A stretch of 64,000 nucleotides of DNA, from the NCBI GenBank assembly GCA_030686995.1, contig CM060709.1, forward strand, positions 125,084,373 through 125,148,372, written 5' to 3'. Shown one piece after another: positions 22,569 to 33,475 of the stretch (position 1 is its first letter; each line of letters starts with the position of its first letter). The position numbers and the translations under genes are program-made. Under the pieces are notes generated by a model. That model worked only from the letters and a program-made list of their open reading frames with translations, searched no databases and was not told where the DNA came from. The stretch comes from Artemisia argyi (Eukaryota; Streptophyta; Magnoliopsida; Asterales; Asteraceae).

Positions 22569-23851
22569 TAACCCATGACCTTGAGTCTAGCTACAAGACT
22601 CGTAAATAAAGAAAAGCGCTTCTTGGGAGGCAACCCATGATTTTGTGTGATTTTTATTTTTGTTTGTTTGTTATTTGCTTCCGTATGCATGCTTTATTTT
22701 TATTATTGGTAGATCATGTTTCTAAATTAAAAAAAAAAAAGTGGAAATACTTTATTTTGTTGTTTAGCCTAGTCTTAACTTCATCCAAAGGTATTTTTGC
22801 AAAAGATAAGTGTAAGGGGAAACCCCAAATATGTTTTTAAGAAACAAAACCGATCATGATTCTCCACAACATTAAATGAACATGTATATTCGTATTTGTT
22901 AGAGTCAAATGCTTGTATCGAGTCATAATGAAGTATTTGATGGTAGATGTGTAATAAAACTATGAGAAATACTTGTTAGTGCAATTTTAGTGCCAAATTT
23001 AAATTTTTTTACAACATTTAGGAGTGAAACTTTAGCCATAGCAAGCGTCTCATGGATAGGAGAATGTATGACTAGCACAAAACTGTACTATTCAGAAAAA
23101 TTTTCCACCCAAAAATGTGAGGTTCGCCTTTAGATTTGATAGGAAAAGCATTTACTATTAGTGCTTATGAGTGTACCGGTAGCATTTAGATTCTAGAACT
23201 TGCGTTAATGATGCATCCCGAGACCGCTAGTGAGACTACATTCGTGTAGTAGGATTTACTACATGATAAGAGGCATTAGGATCACCCTTGTGTTAAATCC
23301 GTATCATAATTACTTGACCATTTAAGTCATATTACTTGGCTAGTTAAGTCAACTAATTTTTCCCACACCCTTAGCGTTATACTCATTTTTAGTACACGAA
23401 ACCCCTAGTACACCCCTCCGAGCCTATCTTTTCGTTTCTAACTTTAAGCATTTTACTTAAAGGAAGAATTTGTTACACCCCACTTAAATGTACAACCAAA
23501 TCGCCTTAGCCTTCCGTGTATGCACTCATCTTTAGTGCATTATTGTTATTTGTTAAACCCTAAGTTAATTATCTAATTGATTACATGGTTGCTAAGTCGA
23601 GTCATATCCTTGTACATATTGTTTTAGGACGATTGGGACTCATGGGTAAAGTACTTATTTTATGGAGTAATGGGGAAAAACATCATATATTACCCCCGTA
23701 TGTGCGTTAATCTTAAAAGTACTCCAAGTGTTTTGATTTTCTTAATTCGAGTCATTAGATTAGTTTATTGTACAGTATGTAAAAATTCAAGTGTAAGGGG
23801 AATATTCATTCCCTATGATGTATTATTTTGGATGGTAGGGTAAGAGTGTAT

Positions 23852-23893
<42 letters not shown>

Positions 23894-24480
23894 GAAAAAA
23901 CAAGAAAAAGAAAAAAAAAGAGAAAAAACATACGGACTACCATCACTTTTCATTCTATGTTCATTTTATGTTTTTATTATTTTTCATTTATTAGCTTAAG
24001 TCGAGTCTAGTCTTGGCTTAGCAACGCCATATTGTACATGTAATTGACCAAGATTGTTAACTCGCCACCAGTAAAGACTGCCTATATCCAACAAAACCGT
24101 GTATTTCATATCCCTACACCTAACGTTACAACCCTTTAAAAAGACCTTTTCGATAGTTTATCCTAGGTGCTTACGCCATGTGGTGGAGGTTTGATCATTT
24201 CCCAAGCCTATGGTAATCTATTTTGCTATGACAGGTAGTGAGAGATATTTTCCGTTTCCATATTGTGATATTACTTTATTACACCCGAGAGATGTGAGTA
24301 TCTAAACACTATTTGTGAGGTGCTAGTGTATGACCTCCGTGCTTGTCTATTGGTCTTTAGTGGAACGATTATTTGTTGTAATTACTTTTATATTAGTGTT
24401 AAATGACCCCTAACTTGTATTTTGATTAGAATAAAAGCGCATTTGCCTGAGGACAAGCAAATCTCAAGTGTAAGGGTATA
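22569..24480 (+). other. Element A 3' untranslated region
   Basis: Non-coding, about 1.9 kb, starting with CGCTTCTTGGGAGGCAACCCATG, with a poly-A tract at 23855-23890 and a purine tract AAGTGTAAGGGTATA abutting the 3' LTR. It is closely matched by element B 47805-50256, apart from about 570 bp present only in B (about 48115-48690). Confidence 0.8.
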
Positions 24481-25893
24481 TGATGAGGCGAAAAATGAAC
24501 CACTTTTAAGGGGTCATTTAAGCCCGGAATTGAATTTATTTGATCAAATATTACCATAAATCGTTTCTTTTGTGATTTTAGGTACTTTGGGAGTGAAATC
24601 TGGAAAAGGAAGCAATTCGGACGTTTTTGGAGCATAAAAGTGAAGAAAACGCCAAAGACTTAATTTTCCATGCTGAGAACAGTACCTGACGGCGTCAAGA
24701 GGAGGACCCTGACGGCGTCAGGAGTAAAAGTGGTGACGACCCAGTGCAAACCTGACGGCGTCACAACAAGGGCGTCAAGAGTTAATTTGGTGACGGCCTG
24801 CATAAGGTGTACACAAAACGGCGTCAGACCCAGATCTAGGCAGTCCGAGGAACTATTTGGCGGCGAGATGACGGCGTCAGACATTTGTTCTTGACGCCGT
24901 CACCTTCTAAACTCTATATATAGTTTTCTATTTTTCATTCATTATGGAGGAACTTGTGTGGAGAACCCTAGGGTCGAACTTTGTAAACCCTAGCTCATAT
25001 TTTCCAGTACTTTCAAGGGTTTTCACCCCTTGAATCCTTTCATGTTCAATTAAGATAAGTCTTCTCTTTAATTCAATCAGTATGCCTATGTGTTGGTTGA
25101 TTATATCTTTTACTTGTCTTGATTTCAACATGCTAGGCTAGATTTATCTTGTGTTTGCTTGGATCTAATGAAACCTAGATGATAATTATATGTTGATTAC
25201 TTGTTTATGGTTGTATTGGATGAATGATTTCAATGTTAGGCTTAAGAAAACTGGCAGATCTCCATTGTGTAACATGCTTGAACGTCTTAGGAAACATGAA
25301 CCGATGTGTACTAGGTTTTATTGGTTGTATTTAATGCATGAGTAAATTCTAATGATCCCATGTTAGGAGCTCCTTAGCCGGCTCGACATAGGAGTGAAGT
25401 AGGCACTCATAGGATTGGGGAAGTAAGTACGCCACCCCATGAATGGTATTAAGGAATACAATCCGTCATCCACGCAACTATAACAAGTAATTAACGTGTA
25501 AAAGATATCTAGGGAGTAGTGAAATCTAAGTAAACACAATTCTCCCACATATTGCTCACAACTTTAGTTTAATTTAGTTTATTTTCATTTCTAGTATTTT
25601 ATTTTGATTGCATCTTAGTATTGGGTTAGTTGACTAGCAACTAATTCCGCCCCAAATCCTTCAAACCCGAGATTTTAATTTGCTTTCTAAAAAATACAAA
25701 AAGAATCATCCCTCATCTCTAGACCTAGTCTTTAGGTTTTCTAATCCTAGCGACACTATTCCTAGCTGAATGATCAATCCCCCGATACTTGTCCTTATAC
25801 TATACTACATCGATCAGGTACACTACCTGGTGAGGGTTGTAAGCTTCTCGAGATCCCTTGAGAGGTAAAGCCTGGTGCAATTCCCACGCATCA
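24481..25893 (+). repeat. 3' LTR of element A
   Basis: 1413 bp, same length as the 5' LTR, followed by TSD GATAT. Confidence 0.92.
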
Positions 25894-25898
25894 GATAT

Positions 25899-26360
25899 TC
25901 AGAATATCACAAGTGATTTTCTGAATATCACAAGTGATATTCTGAATATCAAAAGTGATTTTCAACTAATGTTTTGTAAGTGAATATCACAAGTGATATT
26001 CTGAATATCACAAGTGATTTTTTGAATATAATAAGTGATTTTCAACTAATGTTTTGTAACATAAAAATCACAATTGATATTCAGAAAACCAAAAAAGATA
26101 GATATTCAGAAAATCACAAGTGATATTCAGAATATCACAAGTCATATTCAGAAAATCACAAGTGATAGTCGGAATATCAATTGTGATATTCAAAACATAT
26201 GAAAAACGTAAGAAAATAGACGAAAACACAAGAAAATCACAAGTGATATTCAGAAAATCACAAGTGATATTTAGAAAATCACAAGTGATATTTAGAAAAT
26301 CACAAGTGATATTATGAAAATCACAAGTGATATTATGAATATCACTTGTAATATTCAGAA
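25899..26360. repeat. Palindrome-rich zone (ATCACAAGTGATATTCAGAA repeats)
   Basis: About twenty copies of ATCACAAGTGAT-type dyads spaced 20-25 bp, continuing the zone left of element A (19830-19968). Confidence 0.85.
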
Positions 26361-26369
26361 ACATAAAAA

Positions 26370-26816
26370 AAACAAATGAAAACGTAAGAAAATGGACGAA
26401 TATGTATGAAAACGGACAAAAACATATGAAAGAGTAAAAGCAATTATGAAAATGGGCAAAAACAATGGATGAAAATAAAGGAAAATGGATGAAAACGGAC
26501 AAAAACTTATGAAAATGAACGAAAACGAACAAAATCGGATGAAAACGTATGAAAATAGACGAAAACGGCAAAAACGGACGAAAACGTATGAAAACAAACG
26601 AAAGTTAATGAAAGCGTAAAAACATGTCTAAAAACGAACAAAAACGTATGAAAAATGGATGAAAACGGACGAAAACGTATTAAAACAAATGAAAACGTAT
26701 GAAAACAACCGAAAACATAAGAAAGCAGGCGAAAACGTATGAAAACAGACGTAGACGGGAAAAAACGTAAGAAAACGAACGAAAACGAATGAAAACGGAC
26801 GAAAATGTAAGAAATT
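26370..26816 (-). repeat. Minisatellite array 3, inverted (CGGACGAAAACGTATGAAAA)
   Basis: About 22 units of about 20 bp, mirror image of array 2, with more drift. Confidence 0.88.
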
Positions 26817-27061
26817 AAAATAAAGTAAATTTAAATAAAAAACGTGAATTTAAAAAAAAATACACGTGAATTTTTTTTTTAAAAAGAAAAAAAAATGAAT
26901 TAAAAAAACATTTATCAAAAAAAGAAAAAAAAAAGTGTAGATAGAAAGAAGTAAAAAAAAAAAAAAAAAAAAAAAACAAAAAAAAAAAAAACAAAAACTT
27001 GAATATAAACAAGAAAAGACAAAAAAAAAATTAGTAAATAAGAAAGACAAAAAGACAAGGA

Positions 27062-27160
27062 AAAAAACATGGACTTAGGTTACATATTAAATCTTAGGTT
27101 AATCTCCACCTTTAGATCAAATTAGATGAATGGTGGGGATTTGTCCCTCAGTTTGTAGAA
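27062..27160 (-). repeat. Right terminal inverted repeat of foldback element
   Basis: CATGGACTTAGG...ATTTGTCCCTC, reverse complement of 18880-18985 with scattered differences. Confidence 0.78.
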
Positions 27161-27240
27161 AAAACTTGATATACAAATGAACTTTTCTCCTCTCATTATC
27201 TGTTATCTAAGTTTACAAACTCGATCCTTTTAAAATGAAG

Positions 27241-28028
27241 ATTCAATATAAGCCAGCCCATTTTTTTAATTAAAAAAAAAATAAAAATAATAAAATAAAA
27301 TAAAAAGAAATAAGGTGGCTCGGATTTTGACCTTTGGCAACGTATTTGACCCAAGCATGGAGCTTTTAGTATTTATTCGCGATTAGAAATATGAATGTTC
27401 TACATCTTTCAGGTGTCCTAATTCAACATCTATGGTCATTAAATAATATATTTAGAATTGAACCATTGGCGCGTTGCTTTAATGATATCACTTCTTTACC
27501 ATAAATGCTTAATTGACCGGTGAAAGAGGCTTTTAAAGAAATAGGTTATGGGTTCAATTGTAACTCCTGGTTAAAACATCACTGGATTAGATGCTCATTG
27601 TTTGAGACTAGATCTTTGAGGAAAGGTCAGTCGACATCCAAAAAAGATGCACGGGTAATAGTTCTCCACTGATTTAAACCTTTTGAAGTATATATTTATA
27701 CCTTTTGAAGAGTATATTTAGGATTGATTTCAAAGTCATAAAGTGATTCAAGAAGAATACGAATATATCTAGAGACAAAAGGAAGAAGAAATTTTGATCA
27801 AAGTCCCATGCATGTGATCGTTCCTTTTGTTTTAAGCCGAAAGTCATAGGTTCCTCAAGACCTTAGCTAAACCTTTGCTAATATTGCATTCTGATTACTT
27901 TAATCATGAATAAGAGCTTAGGTGTGGAAACACCTTAGATGTGTAAAGTAAATATGCTTGTGAGCTAATTAATGGAATAATTGTTTCAAAATGTTCCAAC
28001 TTGACAAATTTTACTTTTATATAGAATT
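27241..28028. other. Non-coding interval
   Basis: No ORF, repeat or terminus recognised besides a short A/T tract near 27270-27310. Confidence 0.55.
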
Positions 28029-28201
28029 AACTTTTAATGTTTTTATTTAATTGTAAAACTTAGCCATTATTACGGGTAAAGTTAGATGTGACCTTTAAAA
28101 CCGGCTATTTGAAGCTTGTGACACGTCGAACATTACCCGTAATAATACCTACAATATAAAGTATTAGCAAGTTTGATGATTAAATAAAAACATTAAAAGT
28201 T
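28029..28201. mobile_element. Foldback MITE-like sequence, 173 bp
   Basis: Terminal arms AACTTTTAATGTTTTTATTT (28029) and its exact reverse complement ending at 28201, plus an inner 14-bp perfect arm ATTATTACGGGTAA (28066-28079) / TTACCCGTAATAAT (28133-28146). Size and structure fit a miniature inverted-repeat element. No target duplication was confirmed. Confidence 0.6.
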
Positions 28202-29000
28202 TGGTGCATGCACAGGAAAACACTATTAAGTATGACGCATTTTTAAATAATGCCCTCGTAAAAAGTTTGATATTCAAACACCTACGTAAATATCATGGGA
28301 TGGAGTGGCTAAAGAAAAAAAATAATAACTGGTAATGGAGATATCCTGATTACACTTTGTAAATCTAAATTAAAGAGTTGGCATTCGTAAATAATCATAA
28401 CATAATAAAACTTCATCGGTTTATATGTCTATGAATTAATACAGTGTACTTAGTTGTTCTCTTTATTCTTAAGCGATTATAAAGGTCAATTTTGACTTAC
28501 TATGAACGAATTATATTACTATTTGAGATATTATTCCCTAGTAGGTCAAATTTATGTGGTCTCTAAAAGTCCATGTTTAAGTTGTTCCATATTGATGTGC
28601 TTGCCGTCACTCACGCATGACCGAAAAGTAACTCCATTTGCTTGCAATTGAAGGCTGTTATTATGGATATGTACTTTCACACAAGCTATCATATTCTTTT
28701 TGGTAAAAGGGGCAATACCTCGGTTAAGTTTTAGGGTTATGTTTCGTTTGCATAATGTTTTTCACAAAATTAAGAGGCGTTCTATTTTGCAAACTCAAAA
28801 ACCCTCATATACCAATAGACTAATCAGAAGCCTTCATTTAAAAAAACAACATTTAATAATAAAAAACACGAAGGGACCATTTTTGCCAACTCACCAAACT
28901 TACCCCACCCCCTACCTCTCACTTTCCACACATCAGATATTACAAAAAACTCACTTTCTCTCTTTAACCATCATAAAAAACCACCATAACAAATAAAAAA
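28202..29000. other. Non-coding interval left of the MULE-like element
   Basis: No gene recognised. From 28860 the C/A-rich sequence looks like an untranslated leader to the ATG at 29044. The left end of the MULE-like element must lie here or nearby but I could not find its inverted repeat. Confidence 0.4.
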
Positions 29001-29043
29001 ATAACCACTTTTTAACCGTTCAAATCATCAATAAAATACAAAA

Positions 29044-29940
29044 ATGAAAGAATCATCGAGTGCACAAGCAAATCCACGAAAAGACCGGTTCAAAATGAAC
29101 CTACTGAATCTCGGGATGAAGGTATGATGCTTCTGACTAATTATTTATTTGTTTTATTGGTTGTGTTTTTTAGTGTTTACATTTGGTTGAGTTTCTGAGT
29201 AAAAAACTTTGTATACATGGATGCACACCAAGTGTTTGATGAAATGTGTGACTGAAAAGTATCATACGTGTGTATCACCAGTGATATTTGAAGTTGAACT
29301 GTATATGTGTATTATCACTAGTGATATTTGTATTTGACTTAACCGTGCAAATCACATAAAGCACACAGAAAATGAAACAATCGACATCTAAAACAACGAA
29401 TACTTTAGTTTTTACTGTTATAGAATCATTATTAGTGTGTTTTACTAGTTAATTTTCGATAATTTGTGATGTTGTGATGATTTATGTGATAGTATGAGAG
29501 ATTAAAAGTTAGGTTTAACAGAACAAAAGATATGTTGTGATGCTTCCGTTTGATTTGTGGTAGATTTGTATGTTTAATGATTATGCATATTTCAAAAGGT
29601 TTTACCGCGGTATTTGAAAACAATATTGACTGGTAGTGTATCACATGTGATATAAAAGTTAAATTATTACTGATTGGTAGAATATCTATTGTGATAACAA
29701 ATAGTTATTTGTTTGACATATGATATTGAAAACAAATGAACTATTCGTACACTAACAAAAATTATGAAAATATTTTGATGCAGATTTGAATGAGACCTGT
29801 GCAAAAAACAGCCTCATCAAACGAAAAGAATCAACAAGTGCAATTGTCGTTGAAGAAAGCACAACATCTCCACAACCAGATTGAAAAAGCTCAAACACTT
29901 GTGATATCACAAGTTCCTCCATCACCACAATTGATTCAAC
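29044..29940 (+). pseudogene. Possible two-exon captured gene fragment
   Basis: Not recognised. ATG at 29044 opens MKESSSAQANPRKDRFKMNL and ends at a good donor (ATGAAG|GTATGATG, about 29121). A plausible acceptor TTTTGATGCAG at about 29783 leads into a short open segment that meets a stop at 29882. The intron contains two ATCAC/GTGAT dyads. Evidence is only splice-site logic and a leader-like upstream region. Confidence 0.25.
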
Positions 29941-29959
29941 AAATAGAAGAAAGTTGACA

Positions 29960-30060
29960 CACATGTGATATCACCAGTGATATCACCTGTGATATCATAG
30001 GTGGTATCACCTGTGATATCACATGTGATATGTGATCACATATGATATCAAAGGTTCCCC
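29960..30060. repeat. Dense GATATCAC/GTGATATC palindrome cluster
   Basis: Around ten alternating GTGATATCAC-type half sites in 100 bp, including GTGATATCACCTGTGATATC, capable of strong stem-loop formation. Confidence 0.85.
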
Positions 30061-30734
30061 CGAAAGCATCTGGGAATAAAATGAAGTGTTGGTTGATGAA
30101 CCACTTAAGAGGACGATTGTTGAAGAACAAAAGTAAATAAAACAAGTTGATGAAAACAATTGCGTTGTTATGTTTTAATCCATACTGTTATAAATAAATG
30201 TGTATAGTTGACAAGTTGGAAGTCAATAGTAGGTATTTAGTTTGACTGAATCATGTTATTGTCACAAGAGATTCAAACTCATAGAAATGGGCCATAGCGA
30301 GCAATTGTTTAATCCATCTTGATTTGTGAATATTTGTTTGATAAAGTTTTGAGTGGTATTTAGTTTAATATGGTAATGTGAAAAGTGAAAAGTGTCATAT
30401 CTGTAGTATCACCAATGATATTTGAAGTTGAGGTGTATATGTGTATTATCACTAGTGATATTTGTATTATCACTTGTGAAATTTTGTGTATTTTATAGGT
30501 TTTTTTTGTTTACTTGTTAAGCTTTATTTTACTAGTGCTATTGAGTAAACCTAACAATTCAGAAAAAAAAAATATTAAAATAATAATAATAATAATAGTA
30601 TCACAAATGATATACAAGTCCAGGATAAAATTAGCAATGCTATTAAATAAACCTAACAATTCAGTAAAAAAAATCAATCAATCAGCAAACTAATACTTCA
30701 ATTGCAGCGACTAAGAAACCGCCTCCACTTTCAA

Positions 30735-31006
30735 CTACGCCGCCGTCCCATTGACATTTGAAACTTTTCCCTTGTTTGGACAAGTATGTCTATTATCATC
30801 AATTAAACTACAAATATTACAACCTTTCTTTTGGTTCTTACTTTTCTCAATAGCTTTCTCACGTCCACCCTTAATACGGTCATTCTTATGTCCTTTAGGA
30901 GGATTCTTTATACCCATAAAATCTTGAACAATATCACAAACTTTTTCGGGGTGGAAGACTTGGCAAATCAGTCTCAACTTTTGACTTTAGCTCTCTCAGG
31001 TTGTCT
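30735..31006 (-). pseudogene. FAR1/MULE transposase C-terminal exon, frameshifted
   Basis: On minus, after acceptor TTTTGTAG (about 31007), the frame reads NLRELKSKVETDLPS, then a 1-nt shift near 30950 leads to VCDIVQDFMGIKNPPKG, a basic linker and CNICSLIDDNRHTCPNKG. The NPP-basic-linker-CxxC...CP order is the C-terminal knuckle found in FAR1-type proteins and Mutator-like transposases. The His expected four residues before the RxTCP motif is Asp here. The DDE core is absent, since gypsy sequence begins at 31143 just upstream. Transposase remnant of the MULE-like element. Confidence 0.55.
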
Positions 31007-31062
31007 ACAAAAGAAGTCCAGTATCATAGACAGCTTATCAGTAATTACAACAATAAGAGACA

Positions 31063-31142
31063 GATTATCAAATATATCACTGGTGATACTACACATATAT
31101 CAAACATATCACTGTGATACTACATATATATCAAGCATATCC
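31063..31142. repeat. ATCACTGGTGATACTACACA repeats, left fragment
   Basis: Two and a half units of a roughly 32-bp repeat, cut at 31142. The array resumes at 57117, so the gypsy element split it. Confidence 0.8.
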
Positions 31143-31336
31143 CCGGCAATGGCGCCATTTTTTTTCATCAAAGTATATACATGGTAACAATAGCAGGGGC
31201 GACTCCCCCACACTTAGGGTGAAAACCCCGTATACATGCTACTGTTTTTGTTTACCGAGTCGCTAGCTTGACTCGACCCCGAATTCATTGGTTCATGGGG
31301 AAGTATCATGTGGAAGAGACAATCTCCATCGGACTT

Positions 31337-31768
31337 TCATTCAAGATGTTTGGAAAAACATTTGAAGCACGTGAAAGTTCCACACCGATGAGATAAGTAG
31401 AGAGACCCTGGCTTAAAAAGATGATAAATGGAAATGCCGGGGTCAAAGATGGTATCCTCACTCCCACAGGAGTGAAGAAGAGGAGAAGTCACATTAAATG
31501 TGAGAACCAGAATAAAGATCTTGATAACAGTTATGAGATAATCGTCATCATTATCAAATTTGTCATTTAAAAACATCACGGGAGGGTGGGTAGGAATTTT
31601 GTCATGAATGAGCAAACTCTCATGAGAGAGTATGTTTCCCTCCGAGTCATGATCTTTCGCAAGATCAAAATACGATTGATTGCACTCTTGTGGAGATATG
31701 ATGTGAGTGAGTTCATCGGAGAACTCCTCGGGACAAGAAGAATCAATCAAAGAATCAGGAGTAAGCAA
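31337..31768 (-). pseudogene. Gypsy post-gag ORF fragment (143 aa)
   Basis: In a different frame from gag, separated by 14 nt and stops. It has a conserved-looking GSEDTIFDPGISIYH followed by CGTFTCFKCFSKHL. I recall the EDTIFDPGISIYH string from Asteraceae gypsy polyproteins just after gag; function unknown. The C-terminal CFKC pair may be the remains of a nucleocapsid knuckle, but the spacing does not prove it. Confidence 0.5.
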
Positions 31769-31782
31769 AAGTTCTAACTATC

Positions 31783-33081
31783 TTAGATCTGTTCAAAATC
31801 AAAGTTTTCATCCCCTGGTGGGATGGGATCAATATGAGCGAGTTCATCGGAGAACTCCTCAAGAAGAGAGCCAGTGATAGAAGTGATACTCTTTAGCTCT
31901 AGCTCATGATGGATATACGGAGGTGGGACATGTGCGGTACTTTGTGGGCTATAAACATGTACCTCGTCCATTATAGTCTCCGTTTCAGACTCATCACTAT
32001 CCTTGATAATTTTCTCCGGAGGAAGAGAAAGTGATGGTTCTTCATCTAACAATTTCTCAAGAAAATGGATATCTCCCTCCGGATCAAGATAAGAATCGTC
32101 AATTTCTAGAGAAATTGAATCTTCTTCAGCAAGAAAAGCATCGACTTCTTCCAACAGACGATCATTTCCCTCAACTGGTGTGGGGGAGGGGGAAGAGTCG
32201 GGAATGGTCAGTTCAGAAATCGGAGTGGGATTGCCGCTCAAAGGAAGAATCGATGTCTGAGCTTCTAAAGGTTCATCCTCATCACTCTCATCAGAGTCTG
32301 AAAAGTGAATAGTGTTAGGATGATCTAGTCCTTGTTGGCAATATTGGTTTATATAACTTTTGTGATTGCCAAGGACCTCAATTTGAGCAATCTCAGCGGG
32401 AATGTAATCGGAATGATGAGCACTCAAATCAGTGGTAGAGTGATAATGAACTTCAGTATCCCACTGATAGTGATGATTTGTCATATTCTCGATTAAATCA
32501 TAAGCTTCTTGTGGAGTTTTCCACATAAGATTACCACCGGCAACCAACATGATTTTGTCTCGATCAATTGAAGTTATACCATGATAAAAGGTTAGGATTC
32601 GATCAAGAAGCAAAATTTTGTGATCAGGACATTTCCGTAACAATGATTTGAATCTTTCCCAAGCTTCAAATACGGATTCCATGTGCAATTGTTGGAAATT
32701 CAGAATGTCTTTCCTAAGCTGCACCGTTTTAGAACGTGGAAAGTATTTTGAAAGAAACTTGAGGAACATCTCTTCCCAAGTATGAATTGAGTGGGTTTTG
32801 AGAGAATAAAATCAAGATTCAGCGTTGTGGGATAAAAAGAATGGAAATAGATTCAGACGAATGCTATCTTGAGAAAATCCTTTTTGTTTCATGGATTGAG
32901 TGATAGTTATGAGCTTGTTTAGGTGCTCGTTTGCATCCTCATCTCGAAATCCGTGAAATTGGAAATTTTGTCGGATCAGTCGAACCATGTGATTTTTCAA
33001 TCTGAAATTGGTTCCAGGGACTGATGTTGGAGTGATCGGTCCTCCTCTACCGTCAAGTGTTGGATGATAGAGATCCTCCAT
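31783..33081 (-). pseudogene. Gypsy gag with one in-frame TGA
   Basis: Starts at ATG 33081 (MEDLYHPTLDGRGG). The Retrotrans_gag domain is clear: RLNLFPFFLSHNAES, then TGA at 32812-32814 exactly where relatives have Trp, then FYSLKTHSIHTWEEMFLKFL and ESVFEAWERFKSLLRKCP. The frame is otherwise open to 31783, with an acidic Asp/Glu/Ser-rich C-terminal half. Gag forms the virus-like particle; with this stop only a short N-terminal piece would be made. Confidence 0.78.
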
Positions 33082-33454
33082 GGTCCGAGGATCATGAGGA
33101 TTCTATGGTGAGGAATCGATCATTGTGGAGAATCAAACAATGAGAGGATGACAAGAGAAGAATTAAACATTTTAGAAGGTAATGAAGTTAGAATCAAACG
33201 GATAGAGGGTAAAGGAAAGAATCAAAAAAGTAGGAGGGTAAAGGTGAATATTTTTGGAGTTTTTGGAAAATATTTTATAAAAATAAGAAAGAAAATCTTT
33301 TTGGGTGTTTGTGTTCGTTAAAAACTAATTTTAAAATATTTTTGGGAACCGTTTTGTTTTTATATGAAAATATACACAAGGATGGTAAATTTACGAAGAA
33401 GTGAATTCCAAAATCACTAATCTGCAAAAACCGTTTAGAATACGCGCACAACCT

Positions 33455-33475
33455 CCCCGGCAGCGGCGCCAAATT
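33455..33475 (-). other. Gypsy primer binding site
   Basis: On minus TTGGCGCCGCTGCCGGGGA lies about 7 nt inside the LTR end at 33481. It is the classic Asp-tRNA-type site of Athila/Tat elements. Confidence 0.8.

Larger units (their letters stand above)
19969..25893 (+). mobile_element. Non-autonomous LTR retrotransposon A (complete, TSD GATAT)
   Basis: LTRs at 19969-21381 and 24481-25893 are both 1413 bp, start TGATGAGG and end CACGCATCA. The target duplication GATAT is at 19964-19968 and 25894-25898. The primer site TTTGGCGCCGCAGCC follows the 5' LTR, as in Ty3/gypsy elements primed by tRNA-Asp. The internal region is only 3.1 kb and encodes one gag/protease-like ORF without reverse transcriptase or integrase, so movement needs a partner element. 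LTRs differ at a small number of sites, indicating a fairly recent insertion. Confidence 0.93.
18815..27240. mobile_element. Foldback / MULE-like element with mirror-image arms, split by LTR element A
   Basis: Left arm order: terminal inverted repeat (about 18815-18985), T-rich tract (18980-19200), ACGTTTTCGTCCG minisatellite (19208-19830), ATCAC/GTGAT palindrome zone (19830-19968). Right arm is the exact mirror: palindromes (25899-26360), inverted minisatellite (26370-26816), A-rich tract (26820-27060), inverted terminal repeat (27062-27240). The inner TIR about 85 bp (GAGGGACAAAT...CTAAGTCCATG) aligns clearly; the outer limits are uncertain and no 9-bp target duplication was established. 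Long TIRs with subterminal tandem repeats suit a foldback or Mutator-like element. No transposase is present, so it is non-autonomous. Confidence 0.65.

Noticed and set aside
17560..26816. CRISPR-like regular repeats
   Set aside because: Units are contiguous tandem repeats without unique spacers, in a plant genome context.
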